A stretch of 64,000 nucleotides of DNA from JBCBDX01 sp039822005 (GCA_039822005.1 JBCBMZ010000007.1:1-64000); one strand, 5' to 3'; shown: positions 45,141 through 54,022, counted from the first letter of the stretch. Program-made: numbers and translations. The notes: generated by a model from the letters alone, not told the origin.

Positions 45141-46649
45141 TTAACCCCGCTTGATCGCAAAACTATCGATATAAGCTTCAGGCTCTGCCGGGTCGAAGGT
45201 TTTGCCCATGATCGTGTGGGATTTATAGGTGATATCGGGAGGCGTCTGGCCCAAATCACGCATGACAGCTTGGGCGTCGGTCGCGAGATAGACCTGCTCG
45301 GAGATATCTTTGAAGTTCACATCGCCTTCAATGTAACCCCAACGCTTCATCTGGGTCAGAATCCAGACCGAAAACGAGTGATAGGGGAACGGATCGAAGT
45401 CGATACGGGTTGGTTCATTGCGAACCTTGCCGAGACCATCAGCAAACCGGCCAGTCAGAACTTGCTCCACAACGGTTGTTGGCTGGTTGAGATAGTTGCG
45501 CGGTGAAATCGCCTCGGCGATCTCTGGGCGGTTGGACAGGTCCTGGGAATACGCCGTGGCGTCGAGGATCGACTTGAACAAAGCTAGAAATGTGTTGGGT
45601 GTCTCATCAATGAATTGTTGACTTGCGGCAAAGGCACAACATGGGTGCCCGTCCCAAATCTCTTTGGTCAACTTGTAGATGAAACCAACACCATCAAAGA
45701 CCGCGCGCTGGTTAAACGGATCAGGTGACAGATAGCCGTCCAGATTGCCCGCCGACAGGTTTGCCACCATCTCCGGTGGCGGAACCACGCGGATCTGAAT
45801 GTCTTTATCTGGGTCAAGACCTGCTTCAGCAACATAGTAACGCAGCAGGAAGTTATGCATGGAATATTCGAACGGCACACCAAAAGTGAACCCTTTCCAC
45901 ATTTTGGGGTCTTGCTTATCGAGGTGCTTGTTGGCGAGGGTGATTGCCTGACCATTGATGTTTTCAACCGCAGGCATCGTCCACGGAACGGCCGTCGAAC
46001 CCGAACCAACCGTGATCGCAAGCGGCATCGGCGTCAGCATATGCGCAGCATCATATTCGCCTGAAAGGGACTTGTCGCGTGACACAGCCCAGCCCGCAGT
46101 CTTGATGACTTCCACATTCAAACCATAGCGCTCGTAAAAGCCAAGTGGCTTGGCCATGATGATCGGTGTTGCGCACGTGATCGGCACGAAGCCAACATTG
46201 AGATCGGTTTTTTCAAGTGGGCCTTTGGCTTCGACAATCGCCGCTTTGAGTTCTTGAAGTGGGATGAATTGTGAGATCGCGGCAAGAGCGGTTGCGCTGC
46301 CAACGCCTTTGAGAAAATTACGTCGGTTGGTGTCTGTGCCAAAAATGCCCTTCATGACCGCTGATTCAACACACCGTGCCAAGACGGCTTCCTGATCATT
46401 CCAGTTAACGTCTGGATCGCTGTCTGCAATCTCTTCAGCCATTTTGCCGTCAGCGCTCAACGCTTGTTGCTGCTGGTTGTAGGCTTGTTCGGCAGTTTCA
46501 GCGCCCGTCGTTTCCGCTTGATAAAAGCGCGAACCTTGCGCCGCCTGGGACATTGCCGCCTGATGCTCATACATCGTGGCATGCATACCGCATGGACAGC
46601 CTGTCCATAAGATTTCATTGGGGTCAAATGGGTTGCTTAAAGCACTCAT
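45141..46649 (-). CDS. CmpA/NrtA family binding protein with internal Tat motif
   Basis: The 502-residue protein has a C-terminal NrtA/CmpA-type domain (about 145-500: VGFVPITCATPIIMA, AHMLTPMPLAITVG, NLDGYLSPDPFNQRAVFDG). A twin-arginine motif (T-N-R109-R110-N-F-L-K) with a hydrophobic stretch lies at about 107-125, preceded by 105 polar residues that begin with CPCGMH (18-23). Classical Tat signals are at the N-terminus. Binds nitrate, cyanate or a related ion for the neighbouring permease. Confidence 0.9.
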   Translation of the reverse strand: MSALSNPFDPNEILWTGCPCGMHATMYEHQAAMSQAAQGSRFYQAETTGAETAEQAYNQQQQALSADGKMAEEIADSDPDVNWNDQEAVLARCVESAVMKGIFGTDTNRRNFLKGVGSATALAAISQFIPLQELKAAIVEAKGPLEKTDLNVGFVPITCATPIIMAKPLGFYERYGLNVEVIKTAGWAVSRDKSLSGEYDAAHMLTPMPLAITVGSGSTAVPWTMPAVENINGQAITLANKHLDKQDPKMWKGFTFGVPFEYSMHNFLLRYYVAEAGLDPDKDIQIRVVPPPEMVANLSAGNLDGYLSPDPFNQRAVFDGVGFIYKLTKEIWDGHPCCAFAASQQFIDETPNTFLALFKSILDATAYSQDLSNRPEIAEAISPRNYLNQPTTVVEQVLTGRFADGLGKVRNEPTRIDFDPFPYHSFSVWILTQMKRWGYIEGDVNFKDISEQVYLATDAQAVMRDLGQTPPDITYKSHTIMGKTFDPAEPEAYIDSFAIKRG

Positions 46650-46688
46650 GCTTTCAGTCCTTCGAGAAGTTGGCTTAGCTCAGCGTTG

Positions 46689-46795
46689 AAAAAACTGTGC
46701 CGCACCTCGGTCAGCCACCATCGGCTTTGCGTCGCCAAGCCACCATCAGCCCGGTTTTGCGGTGAAAGCGCTTCAAGATTTGGCCGCCATCAGCC
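46689..46795 (-). promoter_or_regulatory. Leader with three repeated hairpins and a terminator (ANTAR-like attenuator candidate)
   Basis: In the leader of the binding-protein mRNA a motif recurs three times: GGCTGATGGCGGCC (46795-46782), GGCTGATGGTGGCT (about 46751-46738) and AGCCGATGGTGGCT (46726-46713). Each can form a four-pair stem with a six-base loop GATGGY. The third overlaps by two bases a hairpin CTG-A-CCG/CGG-CA-CAG followed by six T (46694-46689), so the two structures compete. ANTAR proteins bind paired hexaloop hairpins that prevent such terminators, and an ANTAR gene is close by. The loop has G at position 4 but G rather than A at position 1. Confidence 0.4.
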
Positions 46796-46820
46796 GATGA
46801 TGCGCTTGTATTGTCTTTGA

Positions 46821-46837
46821 AGCATGGTGCGTGCCAA
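46821..46837 (-). promoter_or_regulatory. Sigma-54 (-24/-12) promoter
   Basis: On the minus strand TTGGCACGCACCATGCT gives GG-N10-GC spacing and matches the TGGCACG-N4-TTGC consensus at all but one core position. It points toward the binding-protein gene, with a transcription start expected near 46811 and a leader of about 160 bases. The divergent gene encodes a sigma-54 activator. Confidence 0.75.
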
Positions 46838-46905
46838 ACTGTATTTTCTCGGCATTGTCATTGGATTCCAAAGGCTTGGGGCGCCAACTAGGAAACCCAA
46901 ATCTA

Positions 46906-46952
46906 TACGAAAAATCGTGAATTACGAAATGTCGGAAAACTTATTTACGAAA
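46906..46952. promoter_or_regulatory. Candidate upstream activator sites
   Basis: TACGAAA-type words begin at 46906, 46923 and 46946, and TCGT-GAATT-ACGA (46915-46927) is an inverted repeat. They lie about 80-125 bases upstream of the -24/-12 promoter, the usual position for enhancer-binding protein sites, and just before the activator gene, where they could also mediate autoregulation. Confidence 0.4.
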
Positions 46953-47007
46953 ACGCCAAGTTTGCATTAGGCTCCAAGTCGACTGCTCCACTGTTTTGCG
47001 TAGGCGA

Positions 47008-48966
47008 ATGGCCATGACTTCTTTCTCGCTCCCCACCCAAGCCGATACATTTGGCTTGATGAGTGTGCTCTTTGATCAAGCAGCCCTTGGGGCGCTGACA
47101 ATCGACCCTGTGGCTGATCGCATTCTTTCTGTATCCAAGCTGTGCGAACGGTTTCTTGGACGGACAGTTAATGAGATCATAACCGGTCGTCCCAGTCATT
47201 TGTTCAAAGACGCACTAGGCGAACTGCACGTGCTAACCGAGGCTTGCCTTGTTGGGCCCGGTAACTGGCAAACGGAATTATCAATCATCACGCCAAGAGG
47301 CCGGACTCATGAGCTGACGTGCCATGCATCGCATTCCAGATTCGGCGATGCTTCATACATCACTCTGCTCTTGTTTGATGCGGGAAAGCAGCGAAGACAT
47401 GCAGCGCGCTCAGACTATGAAGCACTCTACCGCGGTGAGCCGTTTGAACTGGACAAGGCAGATCAGTTGTTTCGCGACATGCAACGTGGCAACCGCTTGA
47501 TTTTAGACGCTGCAGGCGAAGGCATTTACGGCGTCAACAAAGCAGGTGAAACAACTTTTGTGAACCCGGCAGCCGAGCGCATGCTGGGTTGGAAATCAGA
47601 AGAGATTGTCGGCAAGATTGCCCACGATGTAATGCATCACACGCAGGCGTGCGGGAGTGATTATCCGGTTCACGACTGCCCCATTTATCAAGCGTTTCAA
47701 GATGGTCAAATTCATGAGGTGCGCGGTGAAGTCTTTTGGCGCAAGGACGGCAGCAGCTTCCCCGTCGAGTACACGTCAACGCCGATCGAAGATGACAACA
47801 AACTGGTCGGTGCTGTTGTCGTGTTTCGTGATGTATCCAAGCAGCAGCAACAAGAAAACCAACTCAGAACTGCCTTGGCAGAAAATGAACAACTACGCAC
47901 ACGGCTCGAGATGGAAAAAGCATATCTTCTCGATGAACTGGATGAGCGCCACAACCGCCACAAATTGGTGGGCTCCAGCCCCGCAGTTTGTCAGATAATT
48001 GAACAAATCGACCTTGTTGCACCAACCGACGCCACAGTTCTGATCACAGGCGAATCCGGAACGGGCAAAGAGCTGATCGCGCGGGCAATTCACAATACGA
48101 GCGCACGCAAAAACAGGCCTTTGATAAGGGTCAATTGCGCGGCAATACCCGCGGAGCTGTTTGAGAGCGAATTTTTCGGACACGTCAAAGGCGCGTTCAC
48201 CGGCGCATCGACAGAACGCGCCGGTCGATTTGAGATTGCCGATGGCGGAACGCTTTTTCTCGATGAAGTTGGTGAGTTGCCAATGGAGCAACAAGGTAAG
48301 CTGTTGCGGGTTTTACAAGAGCAACAGTTTGAGCAAGTAGGCGGTACTAAGACTATCAACGTTGACGTCCGTGTCATCGCTGCTACCAACCGTGAATTAC
48401 GACACAGCATCATGGAGAAACGTTTTCGCGAAGATTTCTACTTCAGGCTCGCAGTGTTTCCTATTCACTCAGCGCCACTGCGCGACAGACGCGAAGACAT
48501 TCCGCCATTGGCCGCCCTTTTTCTTCAACGCACCATTGAAAAACTAAACCGCAACACTCTTCCCCATTTAACCGTATCCGACATTCACCAACTTCAAGCC
48601 TATGATTGGCCCGGCAATATTCGTGAACTAGAGAATGTAATCGAGCGCGCAGTCATCCTATCGCGCGGTGGAAAGCTTCGGTTCAATTTGCCACAGACAT
48701 CGACATACAGCCGCGAACCCTCAATGGATCAAGGATCCTTCCAATCTGAGGGGGTCGAGCGTGGGGCCGCAATTGCTTCATCAACTATCTCCAATCAATC
48801 AGATCTCAAGTTGCTGGAATTTGAAACGATAAAGAACGCGCTAATGGCTTCACGTGGCAAAGTATCAGGAGAGGATGGTGCTGCGGAACGGCTCGGCATG
48901 AAGCCGACAACACTATATTCGCGGCTGAAGAAACTGGGTATTGATACCAGAGATTACAAAAACTAA
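47008..48966 (+). CDS. Sigma-54 dependent activator with PAS domains
   Basis: About 652 residues. An N-terminal sensory region (1-150) precedes a PAS domain (about 155-285) containing the cysteine block ACGSDYPVHDCPIYQ and a short coiled coil. The AAA+ domain follows (Walker A GESGTGKE near 348, GAFTGA near 395, FLDEVGELP), then a FIS-type helix-turn-helix at the C-terminus (AAERLGMKPTTLYSRLKKLG). GAFTGA contacts sigma-54. The adjacent -24/-12 promoter implies it drives the divergent ABC-cynS tract. The start could be 47008 or 47014; neither has a clear ribosome site. Confidence 0.9.
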   Translation: MAMTSFSLPTQADTFGLMSVLFDQAALGALTIDPVADRILSVSKLCERFLGRTVNEIITGRPSHLFKDALGELHVLTEACLVGPGNWQTELSIITPRGRTHELTCHASHSRFGDASYITLLLFDAGKQRRHAARSDYEALYRGEPFELDKADQLFRDMQRGNRLILDAAGEGIYGVNKAGETTFVNPAAERMLGWKSEEIVGKIAHDVMHHTQACGSDYPVHDCPIYQAFQDGQIHEVRGEVFWRKDGSSFPVEYTSTPIEDDNKLVGAVVVFRDVSKQQQQENQLRTALAENEQLRTRLEMEKAYLLDELDERHNRHKLVGSSPAVCQIIEQIDLVAPTDATVLITGESGTGKELIARAIHNTSARKNRPLIRVNCAAIPAELFESEFFGHVKGAFTGASTERAGRFEIADGGTLFLDEVGELPMEQQGKLLRVLQEQQFEQVGGTKTINVDVRVIAATNRELRHSIMEKRFREDFYFRLAVFPIHSAPLRDRREDIPPLAALFLQRTIEKLNRNTLPHLTVSDIHQLQAYDWPGNIRELENVIERAVILSRGGKLRFNLPQTSTYSREPSMDQGSFQSEGVERGAAIASSTISNQSDLKLLEFETIKNALMASRGKVSGEDGAAERLGMKPTTLYSRLKKLGIDTRDYKN

Positions 48967-48967
48967 C

Positions 48968-49597
48968 TCAACCAAGAAGCTCTTTTGCCTCAATGATTGA
49001 TTTGGCGATATCACCAATCGGCTCGTTACGGCTCATTGACAGCTTTTGAATGTGCGAGAAGGCATCAGACTCAGTGTAATTGCGGGTGACCATCAGGATC
49101 GATTTTGCTCGATCGATCAAACGCCGATCCGCAAGAGCGGCCAAAGCTTTGTCACGTTCGCTTTGCACCTGACCAAGCCGCCTGTGTATCTCCACAGCGC
49201 CCATCACCCCCGCTTGCAGCCGGTCAGCACTGACCCCAAGCGGTTGGCAAAATGATGCGCCAGCTGCGATGGCATCAGATACCGCAGTGGGATCGGCGCT
49301 TTCGGTTATCACCAAGAGTGGCTTCGGGTAAGCAGTCGAAAGTTGCGCAATACCTTGCTTGTCCTCCTCTGACAGATCAGTTGTGTAGAAAACAATGATA
49401 CTGACATCATCAATCCCATCGGCGCCCTTCAACGCCGCCTGAATCGACGCAAGTTTCAATGTCACCGGATAACCACGGTCTGACATAACGGACTCAAACA
49501 GTTGCGCACGCTCGGGCAGCGCATCAATCAAGAGAGCGCGCTGTGACGGTGATGGTTTCAATCGAATGTTCTTTTGCTCTAACACGCGGCATCTCAA
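48968..49597 (-). CDS. NasT-like ANTAR antiterminator
   Basis: About 200 residues: an N-terminal receiver-like domain (RALLIDALPERAQLFE) that lacks the usual paired Asp and phospho-acceptor context, a short coiled coil (about 135-155) and a C-terminal ANTAR domain (LADRRLIDRAKSILMV...SHIQKLSMSRNEPIGDIA). NasT/AmiR-type proteins bind leader RNA to prevent termination in nitrogen operons. It is convergent with the sigma-54 activator. The start is uncertain (TTG 49597, GTG 49585 or a later TTG). Confidence 0.85.
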   Translation of the reverse strand: MRCRVLEQKNIRLKPSPSQRALLIDALPERAQLFESVMSDRGYPVTLKLASIQAALKGADGIDDVSIIVFYTTDLSEEDKQGIAQLSTAYPKPLLVITESADPTAVSDAIAAGASFCQPLGVSADRLQAGVMGAVEIHRRLGQVQSERDKALAALADRRLIDRAKSILMVTRNYTESDAFSHIQKLSMSRNEPIGDIAKSIIEAKELLG

Positions 49598-49792
49598 GTT
49601 TCATTGGATATCAGTTATTGGCGGTCAATTTTGCCCATCCGGCACTCAATAGGCAAGCCGCCATACGTCAACAGCCGGCACTCATATTTATCTCTATTAG
49701 AACCTTTGGCTTCCAGCTAACGGCTCTTTTTTAACCTAGACATCCCGTAGGTCGCGTCGAATTCCAGTGGGTACGAATGTGAATTTGTGGAT

Positions 49793-49860
49793 TAGCGAAC
49801 GTCCGCAATCGGATACTCCGAAATGTGATGACTGAACGGCAGCTAAGGGCCGTCTGCTAA
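49793..49860. repeat. Dispersed intergenic repeat, copy C
   Basis: AGCGAACGTCCGCAATCGG and GATACTCCGAAATG followed by GAACGGCAGCTAAGGGC match the middle of copy A (36428-36541). It lies in the 440-base gene-free stretch (49598-50038) between the ANTAR gene and the nuclease-propeller gene; nothing else was recognised there. Confidence 0.65.
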
Positions 49861-50038
49861 TCCCCCAAAGATCGGCGCAGCGTCAATTCAAGCGGTCAGC
49901 CGCCTTGCGCCACTTCCGAAAACTCACGAACAGAAAATACAGAGTCCAAACAGCGCAAAAAATGGACTTCCCCCACGCCGCAGATGCGAGCCCTTAGTCG
50001 CCACATTCCTTCTGTACAGGGAGCTTCCCGAGTCCGCC

Positions 50039-53000
50039 ATGGAACCGGGTGAAGACGTAAGCATCAGGTTCTCACAACTCTATTTTAACGTCTGGCCGAC
50101 AGTGACCCCTGTTGATCTTAGCGGGCGGGGATGGTGTCCTGACAGAATGATTCAGTCCTTCCATCTTGACCCGCCCCGTGACGACAAACCGTTCGAGGAT
50201 CTGTGCGAGGCGCTTTTCCGCGAGATCTGGCAAGACCCGCTGACCACACGGCACGGGCGCGATGGGCAGCGCCAATATGGCGTCGATATCTGTTCGTCCT
50301 TGCGCCCCTGGCGCGGCGTGGAGTGCAAGAACTGGATCGATCAGGCGAGGTTCAGAAACGCAATCCCCGAGATTGTGCAGAAGGCGGAAACGTTCGAGCC
50401 GCCCCTGTCCGACCTGGTCATCGCCTGTACGCTGCCGCGGGACGCGCCGACGGAACGGGACCTGCGAGCGCTCCAAGACGCGCGTGCCGTGCGCGGCCAG
50501 TTTCCGGTGCGGGTTCTGTTCTGGCCCGATCTCGTCTCGCTCATCGCGCGGCACCAGATGGTGTTGCTGCAGTTCTATCCCGAACACTACCGCAGGATAG
50601 TCCTGACGGAGCAATCGCTGGAACGGGCGGAAAGCCACTTACCCCGCACCCATGCGCACACCTTGCTTACGGCCGAAGGCGAAGGGTTGGACCCGGAACT
50701 TGCCGTCGTATGGAACCGCTCAGCCCGAGCGCTGTTTCGAAGGGTTTGCACCGCGCCCCTGGCCACGGCGACACCTTCTGGAGCCAAAGCGGTCGTCTTC
50801 CACACAGAGTACTCGGCCAGTTGGGTCCTTTCCTTGGTCCGCGAAGATGGTGCCATCACGCTGCAGCGCCTGCGCACCGACCGGCACGTCGATAACCTAG
50901 CCGAGCCTTTCAGCAAACCGTACGCGTTCCACTTTCACAAAGACGGCCTGGCCTTTTCCCTCGACACGCCTTCGTTTCAGGCTTGCCCACCCAGGCCGGG
51001 CCACTGGGCGACCCGTGTCAAGGGGCACTCGCTAAGTTCGCAGATGTTGCGCGTGATCCAACGGGGCAAGCAATTCACTGACACTGTGATCCGCCCTCAC
51101 CAGCTAGATGAAGTGCCGAAGTCTAACCCCCGAGTTACTGTCACGGGGGGCGATGTCACGCTAGACGGCGAAACGGTACCGGACCTCTTTGATCCGGACC
51201 AAGAAGCGCTCCTCGATCTGGTGGCAGAAAGCGTCACAGGCAGAGACATAGGCGTCAAAAGCACGCCTGTCGCACGCGCACTTGCTTGGATCACGCGCGC
51301 AGGACACTTTGGAGTTTCGGGCAGTGATCTTGGTAAGCGCGAAGGCTGGCAACCACTGATGACGTACCGGCATGGGCGCCTGGCCGGTCGGGCCTTGGGT
51401 CTCAAGTCCTTCGATCGGTTCAGTTGCTGCGGGTTCCTGTACATCGCCAGCAAGGAGGTCGCTTGGGTCGACCTCCACACGCGGGACGTGGAGTTCCAAG
51501 TTTACTCTCCACCGGGCACGAGTATCACTGATGCCACGGTTGTGGCGGACAACAGCGATGATATCCACGCAATGGTGCTGGGCTACCGCAACGGCGAGGT
51601 CGAAATCGTCACAGCCGACCTCAGAAACGAGCACAAGTTCGACAGTCGGGCGCTGTTTCCCGATGCCGTCAAGCAACTAGATGCCGCGCCCGAGCCCTAC
51701 AGTGAAGATTTTGTCGCGATCAGTGAGGCGGGGCTAGCCGCAGTCGTCATGGGTGAGCGCGTCACCTATTTCTGCGATCCGGATGCGGCCATCGTGCAGG
51801 CGCAGCTGATCGATGAAAGCGCAAAACTGCTGACGCTGAATGCCGATGGCGGTTTGGTGCTGTGGGATGCGTTTTCCAACGATGATCGCGCGCCGGTGAC
51901 CCTTCCCGCGGTGCGCGCGCATTTTCGTATTGCCGACCTTATCGCGCAGGGGGAGGTCTATGTGGAGCCCAAGGCGGGCCAATTGGTGCTCGAAGAACCT
52001 TGGATACTGGGCGGCCAACGCCCATTCCGGCTCGAGCTTGGCGCGGAGGGCGGGTTCGCTCTGGGTCCAGATGTGGAGCCGAGTTCAGAGTGCTTCGATG
52101 ACCATCCGTGGGAGATTTTAAGCCAAAGCGCCCTGGCCAGCCAAGCACCGGCGACGTTCGCGGTGCGGGTGCGGCACGACTCGAATATCAACACACGGAA
52201 GGTCGAAGTTTGCCGCCATCGCTTGACGGAAGCTGGGGTCGAGACCCGCACCTGCGGCATTCCGAGTTACGACAATGAAGACGTTATCACCATCGCCCCC
52301 GCGTCCGACGGTGCAGAGGTGGCGTTTCTTGCAAAAAACGGCGAGGTGATGCGCGTTGCGTTCCCTGCCGAGGGCCCAGCAACACTGCATCAACATACCT
52401 GCGGGTCGGGGCGTGCGTGGTTTCATCCCCATTCGCGGGAGACGCCGTTCTTTGGCTACAGCCCGAACAACCGCTTCTTGCTCTTGGCTCATACCCAGGA
52501 GCAAACCTTGCATGTCTTCGATCGGGCTGACGGCACGTGGTCAGCCAGGCATAGCTTTGGCGAGGATAAACGGGACTGGCCCGCCAATGGCTTTGCCTTC
52601 GGGTCCAATGGCCAGACCGCCTATTTTGGCTTGCGCTCGGGCAATGTCGCGGAGTTGGCGTTGGATCACGGCCCGCCGCAAGTGACACTGGTCTATCAAC
52701 AGCCTCTGCCGCGCGCGGTGCGGTGGCGCCTGCCGTATACAACGCTCAGATTCGTTGTGGTGACTGGCGCGACCGGCTGGATCGTGGCCAGTGGTGATCG
52801 GCGGCTGCTGATATGGAAGCCTGGCGACCCGGAGCCGGTGCATGATGTCTTGCTGGATACGCCGCTCTTTGGCCTTGTCGCGTCTCCCACCACGGATCAC
52901 TTTGTGACAAAGGAGGAGAGGACCTGGCGCTGCGCACTTTGGCAGGCCGATCTGGGCGAGACTGTCCTCGATATCTCCCCCCAGGCCGCTGGGATGCCGG

Positions 53001-53134
53001 TCTTTGCAGCCGACGGGCAAAGCCTGCTCTTGGCGGAAAAGGCAGGCGACAAAACCCGACGCGCCATAGTTTCCATCGACATGAGCCGCGCGAGGACGGT
53101 CGAACAGCTCAAACGGCTGCAAACTCTCCTCTAG
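50039..53134 (+). CDS. PD-(D/E)XK nuclease-like protein with propeller-like C-terminus
   Basis: A 1031-residue protein. Residues about 45-185 form an Mrr/restriction-type nuclease-like domain: FEDLCEALFREIW, GRDGQRQYGVDI (D83) and RGVECKNW (E95-x-K97), then LVIACTLPRDAP and VRVLFWPDLVSLI, as in the nuclease heads of defence NTPases. Residues about 210-1031 lack any P-loop. They look like repeated beta-propeller blades (LLTLNADGGLVLWD, GFAFGSNGQTAYFG, IVASGDRRLLIWK). The usual NACHT/STAND module between nuclease and sensor is absent. It is cytoplasmic with no signal peptide. ATG 50147 (MIQSFHLD) is a plausible later start. Anti-phage role inferred only. Confidence 0.7.
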   Translation: MEPGEDVSIRFSQLYFNVWPTVTPVDLSGRGWCPDRMIQSFHLDPPRDDKPFEDLCEALFREIWQDPLTTRHGRDGQRQYGVDICSSLRPWRGVECKNWIDQARFRNAIPEIVQKAETFEPPLSDLVIACTLPRDAPTERDLRALQDARAVRGQFPVRVLFWPDLVSLIARHQMVLLQFYPEHYRRIVLTEQSLERAESHLPRTHAHTLLTAEGEGLDPELAVVWNRSARALFRRVCTAPLATATPSGAKAVVFHTEYSASWVLSLVREDGAITLQRLRTDRHVDNLAEPFSKPYAFHFHKDGLAFSLDTPSFQACPPRPGHWATRVKGHSLSSQMLRVIQRGKQFTDTVIRPHQLDEVPKSNPRVTVTGGDVTLDGETVPDLFDPDQEALLDLVAESVTGRDIGVKSTPVARALAWITRAGHFGVSGSDLGKREGWQPLMTYRHGRLAGRALGLKSFDRFSCCGFLYIASKEVAWVDLHTRDVEFQVYSPPGTSITDATVVADNSDDIHAMVLGYRNGEVEIVTADLRNEHKFDSRALFPDAVKQLDAAPEPYSEDFVAISEAGLAAVVMGERVTYFCDPDAAIVQAQLIDESAKLLTLNADGGLVLWDAFSNDDRAPVTLPAVRAHFRIADLIAQGEVYVEPKAGQLVLEEPWILGGQRPFRLELGAEGGFALGPDVEPSSECFDDHPWEILSQSALASQAPATFAVRVRHDSNINTRKVEVCRHRLTEAGVETRTCGIPSYDNEDVITIAPASDGAEVAFLAKNGEVMRVAFPAEGPATLHQHTCGSGRAWFHPHSRETPFFGYSPNNRFLLLAHTQEQTLHVFDRADGTWSARHSFGEDKRDWPANGFAFGSNGQTAYFGLRSGNVAELALDHGPPQVTLVYQQPLPRAVRWRLPYTTLRFVVVTGATGWIVASGDRRLLIWKPGDPEPVHDVLLDTPLFGLVASPTTDHFVTKEERTWRCALWQADLGETVLDISPQAAGMPVFAADGQSLLLAEKAGDKTRRAIVSIDMSRARTVEQLKRLQTLL

Positions 53135-53214
53135 CGTGACTGTCCGGTGAAGGCGCACCGGCGCGTACGAGAATGTCCGCGACTTAGACCTTACCGTGTT
53201 GAAATGCTGCGCTC

Positions 53215-53290
53215 TGTGCGAATGTCTGCAACGTTAATGCTGCACTGTAGCAGCGCTCGATTCGACGAATGGCCGGTATGGGCCGAGAAT
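53215..53290. repeat. Diverged copy of the intergenic repeat (copy E)
   Basis: GTGCGAATGTCTGCAACG and GAATGGCCGGTATGGGCCGA parallel GCGAATGTCCGCAATC and GAATGTCCGGTTTGGGCCGG of copy B, with a longer spacer between. It is in the 348-base stretch between the nuclease-propeller gene and the AT-rich cassette, where nothing else is apparent. Confidence 0.45.
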
Positions 53291-53482
53291 GCCAAGCTCG
53301 GTCCATCGATACCGCGTTGCAGCGGAAGCCCGCAAAGAGCCCAAACTGCAGGATGCTGCGCCATAAACTAATGTCTTCTTTCGAGCAGGTATAACCAGAC
53401 TATTTGCAAACCCAAATTCATTCGCATTCCGTTATTAATTTGTGTTGAGAATAAAGTAATATTCTGCGTACCCGGAATCAAA

Positions 53483-54022
53483 ATGACTTCCATCCAGTTT
53501 GTGATACAGAAACACTTTTTTGGGGAGAATGAATTGAATTCAATTTTTCAGCCGTGGTTTCATAAACAAGAATTAATCGCACAATCGATAGTTCTTTCTT
53601 GCATCAGGGGACCTGATGGAGTCGATAGAAACCACATCGCTAAGCGCATTGTGAACTGGTATCGCAGATGTGTCTTAAAGCCTGTCGATGGTAGCGATGC
53701 GGTGTTAATCCCATACGACAATACAGAGGGAGTAAGTGGCTCTTACATGGGGCCATCCATAAATATTCCATCTGAAGGTGATTGGCATCTGACGATGAAC
53801 AAAGTGGGAAGGCAATACCTTGAGTCAGTCGACAGTTTACCATTCCACTTTCATTCACACCTCATCCACTGCAGTCAGATTCTTGGTTACAAACACGACG
53901 ACGATGACGTGAGACAATGGTGGAATGAATTCTACATTTTATGCGCGAACAAGCTTCACTTAAAAGCCGAATCAGAAGTGAAAATGGATACACGCTTTCA
54001 AGAAAGATCAAAAAATTCATGA
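53483..54022 (+). CDS. Unknown protein, first gene of the AT-rich cassette
   Basis: The 179-residue soluble protein has no recognised family. Its middle is DGSDAVLIPYDNTEG, followed by a His-rich block PFHFHSHLIHCSQILGYKH (about 119-137) with clustered acids (DDDDVRQWW) and a C-terminal helix rich in charge. The His/Asp content could hold a metal. Base composition is clearly lower in GC than the flanking genes. Its stop overlaps the next gene's start (ATGA), so the cassette is translationally coupled. Confidence 0.7.
   Translation: MTSIQFVIQKHFFGENELNSIFQPWFHKQELIAQSIVLSCIRGPDGVDRNHIAKRIVNWYRRCVLKPVDGSDAVLIPYDNTEGVSGSYMGPSINIPSEGDWHLTMNKVGRQYLESVDSLPFHFHSHLIHCSQILGYKHDDDDVRQWWNEFYILCANKLHLKAESEVKMDTRFQERSKNS

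Noticed and set aside
50203..50895. 230-codon frame overlapping the nuclease-propeller gene
   Set aside because: It is a shifted frame of a high-GC gene; the main frame has the nuclease motifs and is open for 1031 codons.
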